From contig NZ_CBYO010000004.1 of NCBI RefSeq assembly GCF_000577245.1, positions 1-64,000 on the forward strand: a DNA stretch of 64,000 nucleotides, in the 5' to 3' direction. This stretch comes from Paucisalibacillus algeriensis. Lineage in GTDB: Bacteria; Bacillota; Bacilli; Bacillales; Amphibacillaceae. Under the pieces are notes generated by a model. It was not told the origin of the DNA, ran no database searches, and was given only the letters and a program-made list of their open reading frames with translations. The translations under genes were made by a program, and so were the position numbers. Below are positions 25,046 through 32,379 of this stretch, piece after piece; the stretch's first letter is position 1; every line of letters begins with the position of its first letter.

Positions 25046-26529
25046 ATTGGGCAGCAATTATTCCATTATTTATTTTCTTAATTATAATCTTTTTAGTTGG
25101 GTTATACGCTAGTAAATTTGTGCAATCCTCTAAATCATTTTTGGATGAATACTTTTTAGGTGATCGTAGTCTTGGTGGATTTGTGTTAGCCATGACAATG
25201 ACTGCTACATATGGGAGTGCGAGTAGTTTTATTGGTGGACCAGGGACTGCATATACACAAGGACTTGGATGGGTGCTTCTTGCCATGTCGCAGGTTGCTA
25301 CAGGTTATTTTGTCCTAATGGTGTTAGGGAAGAAGTTTGCCATAGTTACACGAAGATACAAAGCAATTACGATGGTAGATTTCTTAAAAGAACGTTACAA
25401 ATCGCCAGTTGTTGTCATCCTTTCTGCAATAAGTATAATCGTTTTCTTATTTTCCGCAATGGCAGCACAGTGGATTGGTGGAGCGAGACTTATTGAATCC
25501 CTAACAGGAATGTCCTATACAACAGCATTATTCATTTTTGCTGTATCTGTATTAGTCTATGTAACTATTGGCGGTTTCCGTGCTGTTGCGTTGACAGATG
25601 CAGTACAAGGAACGATGATGTTTGTTGGTACATTAATCTTACTAATTGCGACTATCATTGCTGGCGGTGGTATATCGAATATCATTGCTGATTTACATGC
25701 AGAAAATCCGAACCTTATTTCACCATTTGGTGCAGAGGGAACATTAACTCCTACCTATGTTTCCTCATTCTGGATTCTAGTTGGAGTAGGGGTTGTTGCC
25801 TTACCACAAATTGCCGTACGTGCTATGTCCTATAAAAATGCGAAGTCTATGCACCGAGCATTAATTATTGGGACTATTGTAGTTGGGTTTATCATGTTAA
25901 ATATGCATTTAATTGGAGTATTTGCTAGACCGATTTTACCGGGAATTGAAATCGGTGATAAAGTTATGCCGTTAATTGCGTTAGAAACGATGCCTGCTTG
26001 GTTAGCTGGTATTGTACTGGCAGCACCTATGGCGGCGATTATGTCTACAGTGGATTCCTTGTTAATTTTAGTGAGCTCGACAATTATTAAGGATGTTTAT
26101 ATAAACTATATTAAACCAGATGCATCTCATACGACTGTTAAAAGGATGAGTATTGGTGTTACAGGTGTTTTAGGGGTTATTATTTTTATCATGGCACTTA
26201 ATCCGCCTGACTTAATTATTTGGTTAAATCTTTTTGCCTTTGGGGGGCTGGAAGCTGCTTTTATTTGGCCGGTAGTTCTTGGATTATACTGGAGAAATGG
26301 AAACAAATACGGTGCAATTGCATCGATCATAGTAGGAGTTGGATTATATACCTTATCTGACTTATTACCAAAACTATTATCAATCGATTCCACAACTATG
26401 GATGCTTTCTTTAAACCATTTGGGATGCATGCAGTAGTTGTACCTGTAGTTGCCTCATTTTTTGCATATGTCCTTGTTAGCCTATTGACGAAAAAAACTA
26501 TTCCTAATGAACTAAATCCAACATTTTAA
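25042..26529 (+). CDS. panF: Sodium/pantothenate symporter
   Basis: A 495-residue solute:sodium symporter (SSF family) with about 13 membrane helices. It imports pantothenate for coenzyme A synthesis. Family marks: YFLGDRSLGGFVLAMTMTATYGSASSFIGGPGTAY (about 33-68), the SSF motif GGFRAVALTDAVQGTMMF (about 176-193) and AAPMAAIMSTVDSLL (about 328-342), which bears sodium-site residues. The specific pantothenate call rests on the preceding yhdT gene and on the PanF-like N-terminus. Length fits PanF (about 480-490). A hairpin terminator follows. Confidence 0.87.
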   Translation: MNWAAIIPLFIFLIIIFLVGLYASKFVQSSKSFLDEYFLGDRSLGGFVLAMTMTATYGSASSFIGGPGTAYTQGLGWVLLAMSQVATGYFVLMVLGKKFAIVTRRYKAITMVDFLKERYKSPVVVILSAISIIVFLFSAMAAQWIGGARLIESLTGMSYTTALFIFAVSVLVYVTIGGFRAVALTDAVQGTMMFVGTLILLIATIIAGGGISNIIADLHAENPNLISPFGAEGTLTPTYVSSFWILVGVGVVALPQIAVRAMSYKNAKSMHRALIIGTIVVGFIMLNMHLIGVFARPILPGIEIGDKVMPLIALETMPAWLAGIVLAAPMAAIMSTVDSLLILVSSTIIKDVYINYIKPDASHTTVKRMSIGVTGVLGVIIFIMALNPPDLIIWLNLFAFGGLEAAFIWPVVLGLYWRNGNKYGAIASIIVGVGLYTLSDLLPKLLSIDSTTMDAFFKPFGMHAVVVPVVASFFAYVLVSLLTKKTIPNELNPTF

Positions 26530-26559
26530 CGAAATGCGCTCATTCATGGGCGCTTTTCG
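26530..26559 (+). terminator. Terminator after panF
   Basis: CGAAATGCGC (26530-26539) pairs with GCGCTTTTCG (26550-26559) apart from one mismatch; the T run is inside the stem. Confidence 0.6.
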
Positions 26560-26589
26560 TATATTCATATTGATTAAGGGGAGGAAAGT

Positions 26590-26982
26590 ATGACAAGAGT
26601 TATTCTATTTGACGGTGTATGTAACTTCTGCAATTCAAGTGTCCAATTTATTATCAAAAGAGATCCTAAAGGAATATACCAGTTCACTTCACTTCAGAGT
26701 GATGTTGGGCAAAAGTTATTAAAGGATCATGAAGTACCAGTTGAGTTAGATAGTTTCATTTATATAGAGAATGAAAAGGTATACTTTAAATCAACCGCAG
26801 CATTAAAGGTATGTAGAAACCTTAAAGGGGTATGGAAGCTTTTATATATGTTTATTATTGTACCTCGACCACTTCGAGATGTTGTGTATGGGATATTTGC
26901 ACGCAATAGATACAGGTGGTTTGGCAAAAGGGATGCTTGCATGATCCCATCCCCAGAGCAACGTAAAAGATTCTTGGATTAA
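26590..26982 (+). CDS. DCC family thiol-disulfide oxidoreductase (YuxK-like, DUF393)
   Basis: A 130-residue protein that opens with the family signature FDGVCNFCNSSVQFIIKRD: the DxxCxxC motif has Cys at residues about 11 and 14. The RYRWFGKRDACMIP end (Trp, Arg, Cys) also matches DUF393. Members are thought to be thioredoxin-fold thiol-disulfide oxidoreductases; substrates are not known. RBS GGGGAGG precedes ATG 26590. It appears monocistronic. Confidence 0.88.
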   Translation: MTRVILFDGVCNFCNSSVQFIIKRDPKGIYQFTSLQSDVGQKLLKDHEVPVELDSFIYIENEKVYFKSTAALKVCRNLKGVWKLLYMFIIVPRPLRDVVYGIFARNRYRWFGKRDACMIPSPEQRKRFLD

Positions 26983-27086
26983 GCATTTCAGACTTTAGAC
27001 GGAGTTCATCTCATTCATGAGTATGTTGTAAGAAGAAGCGGAACTTAATAAACTAAAATAAAGTAATGCGGATGGGAGAGGTATGG

Positions 27087-28172
27087 ATGGGTCTAATGAA
27101 AAGCTTATTTGGAGTCTCGAGAAACACGGTAAAACATGAGAAGTCTTTTGATATACAAAAAGTAAATGATTTAATTATATCCGTTGATATTGCAGATGTA
27201 GAGGTAATTGTTCATGATCTACCTAAAGTTGATATTAAGTTTGTATCCTATGAAGGTGGTCCAGGATTAGAAATAACGGAAACAGACAATGACTTAACCA
27301 TTATTTCTAAAAAGGAACGTAAAGGTCCAACTTTTATCTTTGGGGATATACCAAAATGCTATCTAAAAATATTTGTTCCTGTAGATCTTGCTAACAATTG
27401 GGACGTTACGACTACTTCTGGCGTAATTAATGCGTCTAATCTAGTAGCTACATCATTTCGAATGAATGCAACATCCGGAAAAATTAACATGTCAAACTTA
27501 ACTTCTGAAAAGATGAATGTAACAACAACATCTGGAAAAATAATTCTTAAAGAATTAAAGATGGGTAAATTAAAGTTCTACGCTAACTCTGGTGTTTTGG
27601 ATATTCATTCTGCTTATGGTGATATTAGTGGTCAAGTTGGATCCGGAAGTGTGCTATTATCGGGGGTTAAAGGTGAAGAATTAGAGGTGAAAGCCGGCTC
27701 AGGGAAAGTTGTATTAAAAGAAGTTTATATGAAAAGTGCCACAGTGAGAGCAAATTCGGGTAAAGTGGAAGCTGAGAATTTTTGGGCGAAAACAACCATT
27801 GCAAATGTTGGTTCAGGAAAAATAAATATAAGAGATTTTCGTGGGTCCATTAAAGGGAATGCAAACTCAGGGAATATCAATATTTCAGTTTCTGAGAATT
27901 CAGGCGTAGACTTGAAAGCAGGAAGTGGCAATATACATGTGGAGTTTCAGGAGTTTGAATTAAACACTATTTTTGATATTAAAACAGGCTCAGGTGGTAT
28001 TATAACCAATCTGCCCATGCGTGTTGAAGAAAGGGAAAAACATTATCTACTTGGAAAGGCTGGAGATGGTGATAATTTAATCCGTCTTCGCACGGGATCA
28101 GGAAGAGTCGTTTTGCATACAGCTAGATCCTCATTAATTAAGCAGGGGAAAGGTAATAAAATAATCGGTTAA
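27087..28172 (+). CDS. DUF4097 family beta-strand repeat protein
   Basis: A 361-residue protein (counted from ATG 27087) made of about 11 short repeats of a beta-helix type, such as ATSGKINMSNL, TTSGKIILKEL, GSGSVLLSGV, AGSGKVVLKEV and GSGKINIRDF. The [ANT]-[TS]-[SG]-G-x-[IV] spacing of about 20 residues is the DUF4097 pattern (YvlB-like). No signal peptide or membrane segment is visible. In Bacillus subtilis the family member YvlB belongs to a SigW-controlled operon, but here the gene stands alone. The start is uncertain: ATG at 27066, 27087 or 27096; GAGAGG lies 5 bases before 27087. Confidence 0.8.
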   Translation: MGLMKSLFGVSRNTVKHEKSFDIQKVNDLIISVDIADVEVIVHDLPKVDIKFVSYEGGPGLEITETDNDLTIISKKERKGPTFIFGDIPKCYLKIFVPVDLANNWDVTTTSGVINASNLVATSFRMNATSGKINMSNLTSEKMNVTTTSGKIILKELKMGKLKFYANSGVLDIHSAYGDISGQVGSGSVLLSGVKGEELEVKAGSGKVVLKEVYMKSATVRANSGKVEAENFWAKTTIANVGSGKINIRDFRGSIKGNANSGNINISVSENSGVDLKAGSGNIHVEFQEFELNTIFDIKTGSGGIITNLPMRVEEREKHYLLGKAGDGDNLIRLRTGSGRVVLHTARSSLIKQGKGNKIIG

Positions 28173-28228
28173 ATTTCAGACGGAAGGGAAGGAAAAGTTC
28201 TCTTCTGTTTTTTTCGCGCTGCATAATG

Positions 28229-28445
28229 TCATCATCATGTTTTTGAGAAGCAATAATTAGAGAAAACATGGTGAAAGGAGCTCTCATCACGTTTTGTAGA
28301 AGAAATACCAGAAAAAAAACACGATGATAGGGTTCTCATCACATTTTGTATAAGAATACCAGAAAAAACACGATGACAAGGTCTCTCAACGCGTTTTCTA
28401 TATAAAATTACAAAAGTAACAGGATGACAAGATATCTCATCATCC
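28229..28445. repeat. Tandem array of five degenerate ~51-base hairpin-forming repeats
   Basis: Copies of TCATCAC/T-GTTTT recur at 28232, 28284, 28336, 28386 and 28437, a spacing of 50 to 52 bases. Each is preceded by a (C)ACGATGA segment that can pair with TCATC(A), and the units are joined by GAATACCAGAAAA-like A-rich spacers. The array fills the gap between two convergent genes and has no open frame. Confidence 0.75.
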
Positions 28446-28463
28446 CAAGATGCTAAATTAACC

Positions 28464-30443
28464 TTAAAGCTTCTCTTTATAAAACTTTTGAAAATAAACT
28501 AGTGATTCTGGATTACTCAACGAACCTTTATTTGCTACTTTCTCTAAAGGCTGTCCCATTAAAATCTTTTTAACTGGAATCTCAAGTTTCTTTCCGTTTA
28601 ATGTCTTTGGAAGATCTGAAACTTGTATAACTTCTGTTGGTACATGTCTTGGTGAGCATTGTGTTCTAATTTGTTGCTTAACCGCTACAATAATGTCATC
28701 CGTTAATTCTTGGTCATCCTTCATCAATACAAACAGTGGTACAAATGAATCACCATTCTCAAGTGGAATATCAACTATTAAACTATCAGCAATTTCTTTA
28801 ACTTGATCAACTGCTCGATAGATTTCACTCGTACCAATCCGAATTCCACCACGATTAATCGTCGCATCAGATCGACCATAGATGACACAGGTTCCGCGAT
28901 CTGTGATTTTGATGTAGTCCCCGTGTCGCCATATACCGGGATACATATCAAAGTAACTATCGCGCATTCGGCTACCACCCTCATCATTCCAGAAGAAAAT
29001 GGGCATTGCTGGGAATGGCTCGGTAATAACTAGTTCTCCAACTTCATTCATATGTGCATGACCATCCTCATCAAAGCTCTCAATCTTGACGCCTAGACCT
29101 CGACACTGCAACTCTCCAGCATATACAGGCAAGATTGGAACACCTAGGATAAATGCAGTACAAACATCGGTTCCACCACTAATGGATGCGATAGAAAGAT
29201 CCTCTTTCACATGGTCATAACACCAACTGAATCCCTCTGGAGGAAGTGGTGAACCTGTTGAACTGATAGTTTGTAAGTGGCTCAAGTCGAATTCTTCACC
29301 TGGTGAAAAATCATCCTTCATACATGATGTTATATAACTTGCAGATGTACCGAAAACAGTCATTTTTGTATCTTGGGCAAACTTCCAAAGCATTCTTTTA
29401 TCCGGAAAAACAGGATTACCATCATAAAGAATAATACTGCTACCAGTAAGTAATCCACCAACTAAATAATTCCACATCATCCAACCGGTTGTTGTAAACC
29501 AGAAAAAGCGGTCATCTTCATGCAAGTCTGTATGAAAGGTTAGTGCTTTCAGATGTTCAACTAACATACCACCTTGACTATGGACAATCGGTTTTGGTTT
29601 TCCAGTGGTTCCTGAAGAAAACAATATCCATAATGGGTCAATAAAATCGACAGGTACGAATGTTAATTCTTCATTTGTATGATTTACAACATCTTCCCAT
29701 AAACGCACTGATTTAAGGTTATGGAATTGTTCATCTGGATTTAGGTACGGGATAGCAATCGTTGCTTCCAAAGAAGCTAACTCGGACTGAATTTCTTTCA
29801 CGACTTCCGTTCGATTGAACTCCTTACCACCGTAACGATATCCGTCAACAGTTATCATCACTTTTGGCTCAATTTGTTTAAAGCGGTCAATGACACTTTG
29901 CATTCCGAAATCGGGGGAAGCGCTAGACCAAATAGCACCTAAGCTAGCTGTTGCAAATAAAGCAACGATAGATTCATAAATATTTGGGATATATGCAACA
30001 ACTCGGTCTCCTTTAGTGACACCTAGGCTTTTTAAAGTTTTTTGCAGTGCTGCAGTATCTAGATAGAGTTTTTCCCATGTTACCTCTTGATTGGCCGTTC
30101 GGATTTCTGATGTATGAATAATAGCAGTTTTGTCTTTTTTGTAGTTGCGGAAAACATGCTCTACGTAATTAATCTGTGCCCCATCAAACCATTTAGCTCC
30201 GGGCATTGTATGGGAAGAGAGTACATTTTGGTAGGGTGTAGGTGATTGAATATCAAAGTACTCCCAAATAGTTTCCCAAAAGTGCTCAATATTTTTTACG
30301 GACCATTCCCATAGTGATGAATAGTCTTTAAAGGAAAGTCCCTTTTTATCTTCAAGCCAGTTCATATATGTTAGGATATTTGAATGGTTAAAACGATCTT
30401 GATTTGGCGTCCAAAGTAAGGTGCCTTCTTCTATAGGTTTCAT
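28464..30443 (-). CDS. Acetoacetate-CoA ligase (acetoacetyl-CoA synthetase)
   Basis: A 659-residue adenylate-forming enzyme that converts acetoacetate, ATP and CoA to acetoacetyl-CoA. The AMP-binding P-loop is WILFSSGTTGKPKPIVHS (about 265-282), and the acyl-adenylate motifs TTGWMMWN and SGGTDVC follow. The hinge segment YGRSDATINRGGIRIG lies near 555 and the catalytic Lys in NGKKLEIPVKK near 625. The N-terminal ACAS_N domain (LWTPNQDRFNHSNILTYMNWL) and length match acetoacetate-CoA ligase rather than acetyl-CoA synthetase. ATG 30443 has GGGGAGGAG just upstream. Its promoter carries a cre site in the spacer, so catabolite repression is likely. Confidence 0.9.
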   Translation of the reverse strand: MKPIEEGTLLWTPNQDRFNHSNILTYMNWLEDKKGLSFKDYSSLWEWSVKNIEHFWETIWEYFDIQSPTPYQNVLSSHTMPGAKWFDGAQINYVEHVFRNYKKDKTAIIHTSEIRTANQEVTWEKLYLDTAALQKTLKSLGVTKGDRVVAYIPNIYESIVALFATASLGAIWSSASPDFGMQSVIDRFKQIEPKVMITVDGYRYGGKEFNRTEVVKEIQSELASLEATIAIPYLNPDEQFHNLKSVRLWEDVVNHTNEELTFVPVDFIDPLWILFSSGTTGKPKPIVHSQGGMLVEHLKALTFHTDLHEDDRFFWFTTTGWMMWNYLVGGLLTGSSIILYDGNPVFPDKRMLWKFAQDTKMTVFGTSASYITSCMKDDFSPGEEFDLSHLQTISSTGSPLPPEGFSWCYDHVKEDLSIASISGGTDVCTAFILGVPILPVYAGELQCRGLGVKIESFDEDGHAHMNEVGELVITEPFPAMPIFFWNDEGGSRMRDSYFDMYPGIWRHGDYIKITDRGTCVIYGRSDATINRGGIRIGTSEIYRAVDQVKEIADSLIVDIPLENGDSFVPLFVLMKDDQELTDDIIVAVKQQIRTQCSPRHVPTEVIQVSDLPKTLNGKKLEIPVKKILMGQPLEKVANKGSLSNPESLVYFQKFYKEKL

Positions 30444-30479
30444 GAAACTCCTCCCCATAAATTCATCATCATTAATTGT

Positions 30480-30508
30480 ATTATATGAAAACGGTTTCTA
30501 TGTGTAAA
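30480..30508 (-). promoter_or_regulatory. SigA promoter of the acetoacetate-CoA ligase gene
   Basis: On the minus strand TTTACA (30508-30503), 17-base spacer, TATAAT (30485-30480). The -10 box is perfect. The start codon is about 37 bases beyond the -10 box. Confidence 0.85.
30486..30499. promoter_or_regulatory. cre site (CcpA operator) within the promoter spacer
   Basis: TGAAAACGGTTTCT matches the Bacillus cre consensus TGWAANCGNTNWCA at 13 of 14 positions. It lies between the -35 and -10 boxes, where CcpA binding would block transcription on preferred carbon sources. Confidence 0.78.
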
Positions 30509-30539
30509 GAATGGACAAGTACGTAGAAACATAGAAAAA

Positions 30540-30560
30540 CCCATTACTACGAATAATGGG
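30540..30560 (-). terminator. Terminator of the PfpI-like gene
   Basis: CCCATTA (30540-30546) pairs with TAATGGG (30554-30560); on the minus strand TTTTTC follows. Confidence 0.75.
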
Positions 30561-30565
30561 TACGA

Positions 30566-31096
30566 TTATCGGTTACTTTCCGCAAGTTTATTAGCAAAGG
30601 TTTTGACATAAGGTGGTAAATCAGGTGGGCGACGGCTAGAGATAATATGTCCGTCAACAACAACAGGTTCATCATACCATGCTGCGCCAGCGTTTGTCAT
30701 GTCGTCTTTGATACCAGGTGTACTTGTTACCTTTTTGCCCTGTAGGATTCTCGCTGAAATTAGCACCCAACCAGCATGACAAATTTGCCCAATTGGCTTT
30801 TTGGCCGCATCCATGTCTTTTATCATTTGTATTACTTCAGGATAGCGTCTTAATTTATCAGGAGCCCACCCACCTGGAACAAGAATGGCATCATATTCTT
30901 CACTATTAATTTCGGAGAATGCGTAATCTGATTCTGCTGGAACACCATATTTACCATTATATATTTTGTTGGCTTCATTTCCTACGAGGTGTACAGTTGC
31001 TCCTTCTTCTTGCAAACGTAATATAGGATACCAAAGCTCTAGGTCTTCGAAGTCATGCTCAACAAGAGCGATAATCTTTTTATCTTGTAATCTCAA
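30566..31096 (-). CDS. DJ-1/PfpI family protein (YfkM/YraA-like)
   Basis: A 176-residue class I glutamine amidotransferase-like protein. The nucleophile elbow is GQICHAGWVL with Cys at about residue 104, preceded by AILVPGGWAPDKLRRYP. A conserved acidic residue lies in EHDFEDLELWYP near 18. Family members act as deglycases, chaperones or cysteine peptidases in stress; Bacillus homologues YfkM and YraA are general-stress proteins. The start is TTG at 31096, 8 bases after GGAGG; the ATG at 31111 is part of that site. It is transcribed alone. Confidence 0.88.
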   Translation of the reverse strand: MRLQDKKIIALVEHDFEDLELWYPILRLQEEGATVHLVGNEANKIYNGKYGVPAESDYAFSEINSEEYDAILVPGGWAPDKLRRYPEVIQMIKDMDAAKKPIGQICHAGWVLISARILQGKKVTSTPGIKDDMTNAGAAWYDEPVVVDGHIISSRRPPDLPPYVKTFANKLAESNR

Positions 31097-31169
31097 AAAT
31101 AACACCTCCATACATAATTGTACCAGAAAAAGTACGTTAACAGGTTCATTATGACGTTAAAATAAAAAA

Positions 31170-31185
31170 CCACAGATATCTGTGG
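31170..31185 (-). terminator. Terminator of the zinc-ribbon gene
   Basis: The palindrome CCACAGATATCTGTGG, on the minus strand followed by TTTTTTATTTT, directly after the stop codon at 31187. Confidence 0.8.
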
Positions 31186-31186
31186 C

Positions 31187-31432
31187 TTATATAGGACGTT
31201 CTCCAAACTTAATAAATGTATTTTCATCCTCAACAAGTCCACAAGAACCACATTGGATTCGATATTTTGGACCATTATATAAGGTATGAAATGGCTCTAC
31301 CTGGCTATTTTCATATTCATTCATGATATCTCCGGTTTGCGGATCTAACTTTACCGGTTTTGCGACTTGCTCAATGATGTTGAAGCGTGAACGGTTTGTC
31401 TTGCAATTTGGGCAACGGTATTTTTGCGCCAT
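31187..31432 (-). CDS. Small zinc-ribbon-like protein, unknown function
   Basis: An 81-residue protein with two Cys pairs: CPNC at residues about 7-10 and CGSC at about 61-64, the layout of a treble-clef or rubredoxin-like zinc ribbon. Between them lies an [30 protein letters not shown] segment. I do not recognise a named family. GGAGGTG precedes ATG 31432. It lies about 65 bases downstream of the yueI-like gene on the same strand and may share its transcript. Confidence 0.75.
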   Translation of the reverse strand: MAQKYRCPNCKTNRSRFNIIEQVAKPVKLDPQTGDIMNEYENSQVEPFHTLYNGPKYRIQCGSCGLVEDENTFIKFGERPI

Positions 31433-31497
31433 TCTTACACACCTCCATTAATAGTATGAAACCAATGGTGGTTTTTATACTATAGGGTGGTTCTGCT

Positions 31498-31938
31498 TTA
31501 AAATAGGCGTTTAAGCTTATTAAGAATACCGTCTTTCTTCTCTTCTTCTTGTGATTGTTCTTGCTCAACTTCTTCTTCATAGAAAATATTCTCTGTATCA
31601 ATCGCATGGTCATAGGCAAGTACAGCCCCAATATCAGTTTCGACTTCTTCGTTAGTAACCACTGTATAAGGAATATGATGTTTGGTTGCTAATTCCTTCT
31701 CTGCTTTGAGAAACCTAGAGGCAATTTTACCATTGAAGAGTAGTTTTGCGTCTTTATGTTGTTTCATATTATCTTCAAGTTTTTGTAAGCCCTTATCAGT
31801 CATTACTTGACCAATTGTTAAGGCAATGACAATACGTTCCCGAAGTGTTCCAAGAAAATAATCTCGTTCCTTTTGCTTCGGTAATCGGGTTCCATATATA
31901 CCTTCTGTAAGATAATCTTCTACACTCTTCTTACTCAT
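31498..31938 (-). CDS. YueI family protein (DUF1694)
   Basis: A 146-residue soluble protein. The conserved start SVEDYLTEGIYGTRLPKQKERDYFLGTLRERIVIALTIGQV and the middle LLFNGKIASRFLKAEKELATKHHIPYTVV match the DUF1694/YueI family, followed by a Glu/Gln-rich tail that ends DGILNKLKRLF. Length is close to the usual 130-150. The fold resembles ribosomal L7Ae-type domains, by my recollection of the family; the function is unknown. It lies first in a possible two-gene unit with the zinc-ribbon gene. Confidence 0.85.
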   Translation of the reverse strand: MSKKSVEDYLTEGIYGTRLPKQKERDYFLGTLRERIVIALTIGQVMTDKGLQKLEDNMKQHKDAKLLFNGKIASRFLKAEKELATKHHIPYTVVTNEEVETDIGAVLAYDHAIDTENIFYEEEVEQEQSQEEEKKDGILNKLKRLF

Positions 31939-32073
31939 TTTTTGGATACCTCGCTTTATCCATTTATTATTACCTATTGTAAAGGAGATACGCTTCTAGG
32001 TGCAAAAAAAAGGATTATTTAAAGAATTAGGGAAATATAAGAAGGTGTCGGTAAGTATGAACTTCATATAAGT

Positions 32074-32098
32074 ATAGGTGGCCACTAGGGCCACCTAT
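32074..32098 (-). terminator. Hairpin downstream of the YfhD-like gene
   Basis: ATAGGTGGCC (32074-32083) pairs perfectly with GGCCACCTAT (32089-32098). No T run follows on the minus strand, so the terminator call is moderate. Confidence 0.55.
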
Positions 32099-32102
32099 AC
32101 AA

Positions 32103-32276
32103 TTATTGATTTCTAATGCGTCTTTCTGCAGCTTTAGCTCTTTCTTGAGCTACTTTATCATCGTGGTCTGCAAATTCTTCGGAATACTCTACATCAATTC
32201 CATCGGATAGTTGATTCTTAGGGGTCTGAGCAAAAAAGTTTTTACCAGTTGCTCTATTATGGTCACCACGTCCCAT
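32103..32276 (-). CDS. YfhD family small protein
   Basis: A 57-residue hydrophilic protein: MGRGDHNRATGKNFFAQTPK, then VEYSEEFADHDDKVAQERAKAAERR. The MGRGxxN start, the QTPKN segment and the EFSEE(F)AD-D-x-A-x-x-R-A-x-A-A end match YfhD of Bacillus, a small sporulation-associated protein of unknown function. The ATG at 32276 is chosen since GAGGTG lies 6 bases upstream. Confidence 0.8.
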   Translation of the reverse strand: MGRGDHNRATGKNFFAQTPKNQLSDGIDVEYSEEFADHDDKVAQERAKAAERRIRNQ

Positions 32277-32336
32277 AACTCTCACCTCTTTCTGGAGTAT
32301 TCAATCATTAGTATGAGCTAGACGGCAAAATAAAAA

Positions 32337-32374
32337 CGAGTAATCAAAAGGAAATTTTTCCTTAAGATTACTCG
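32337..32374. terminator. Terminator of the LTA synthase gene
   Basis: CGAGTAATC (32337-32345) pairs with GATTACTCG (32366-32374), with AAGGAAA/TTTCCTT pairing inside. T-rich sequence flanks both sides, so it can work in both directions. Confidence 0.85.
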
Positions 32375-32379
32375 CATTT

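Noticed and set aside
28229-28445. CRISPR array
   Set aside because: Units diverge along their whole length, there are no unique spacers of fixed size and no cas genes in the window.
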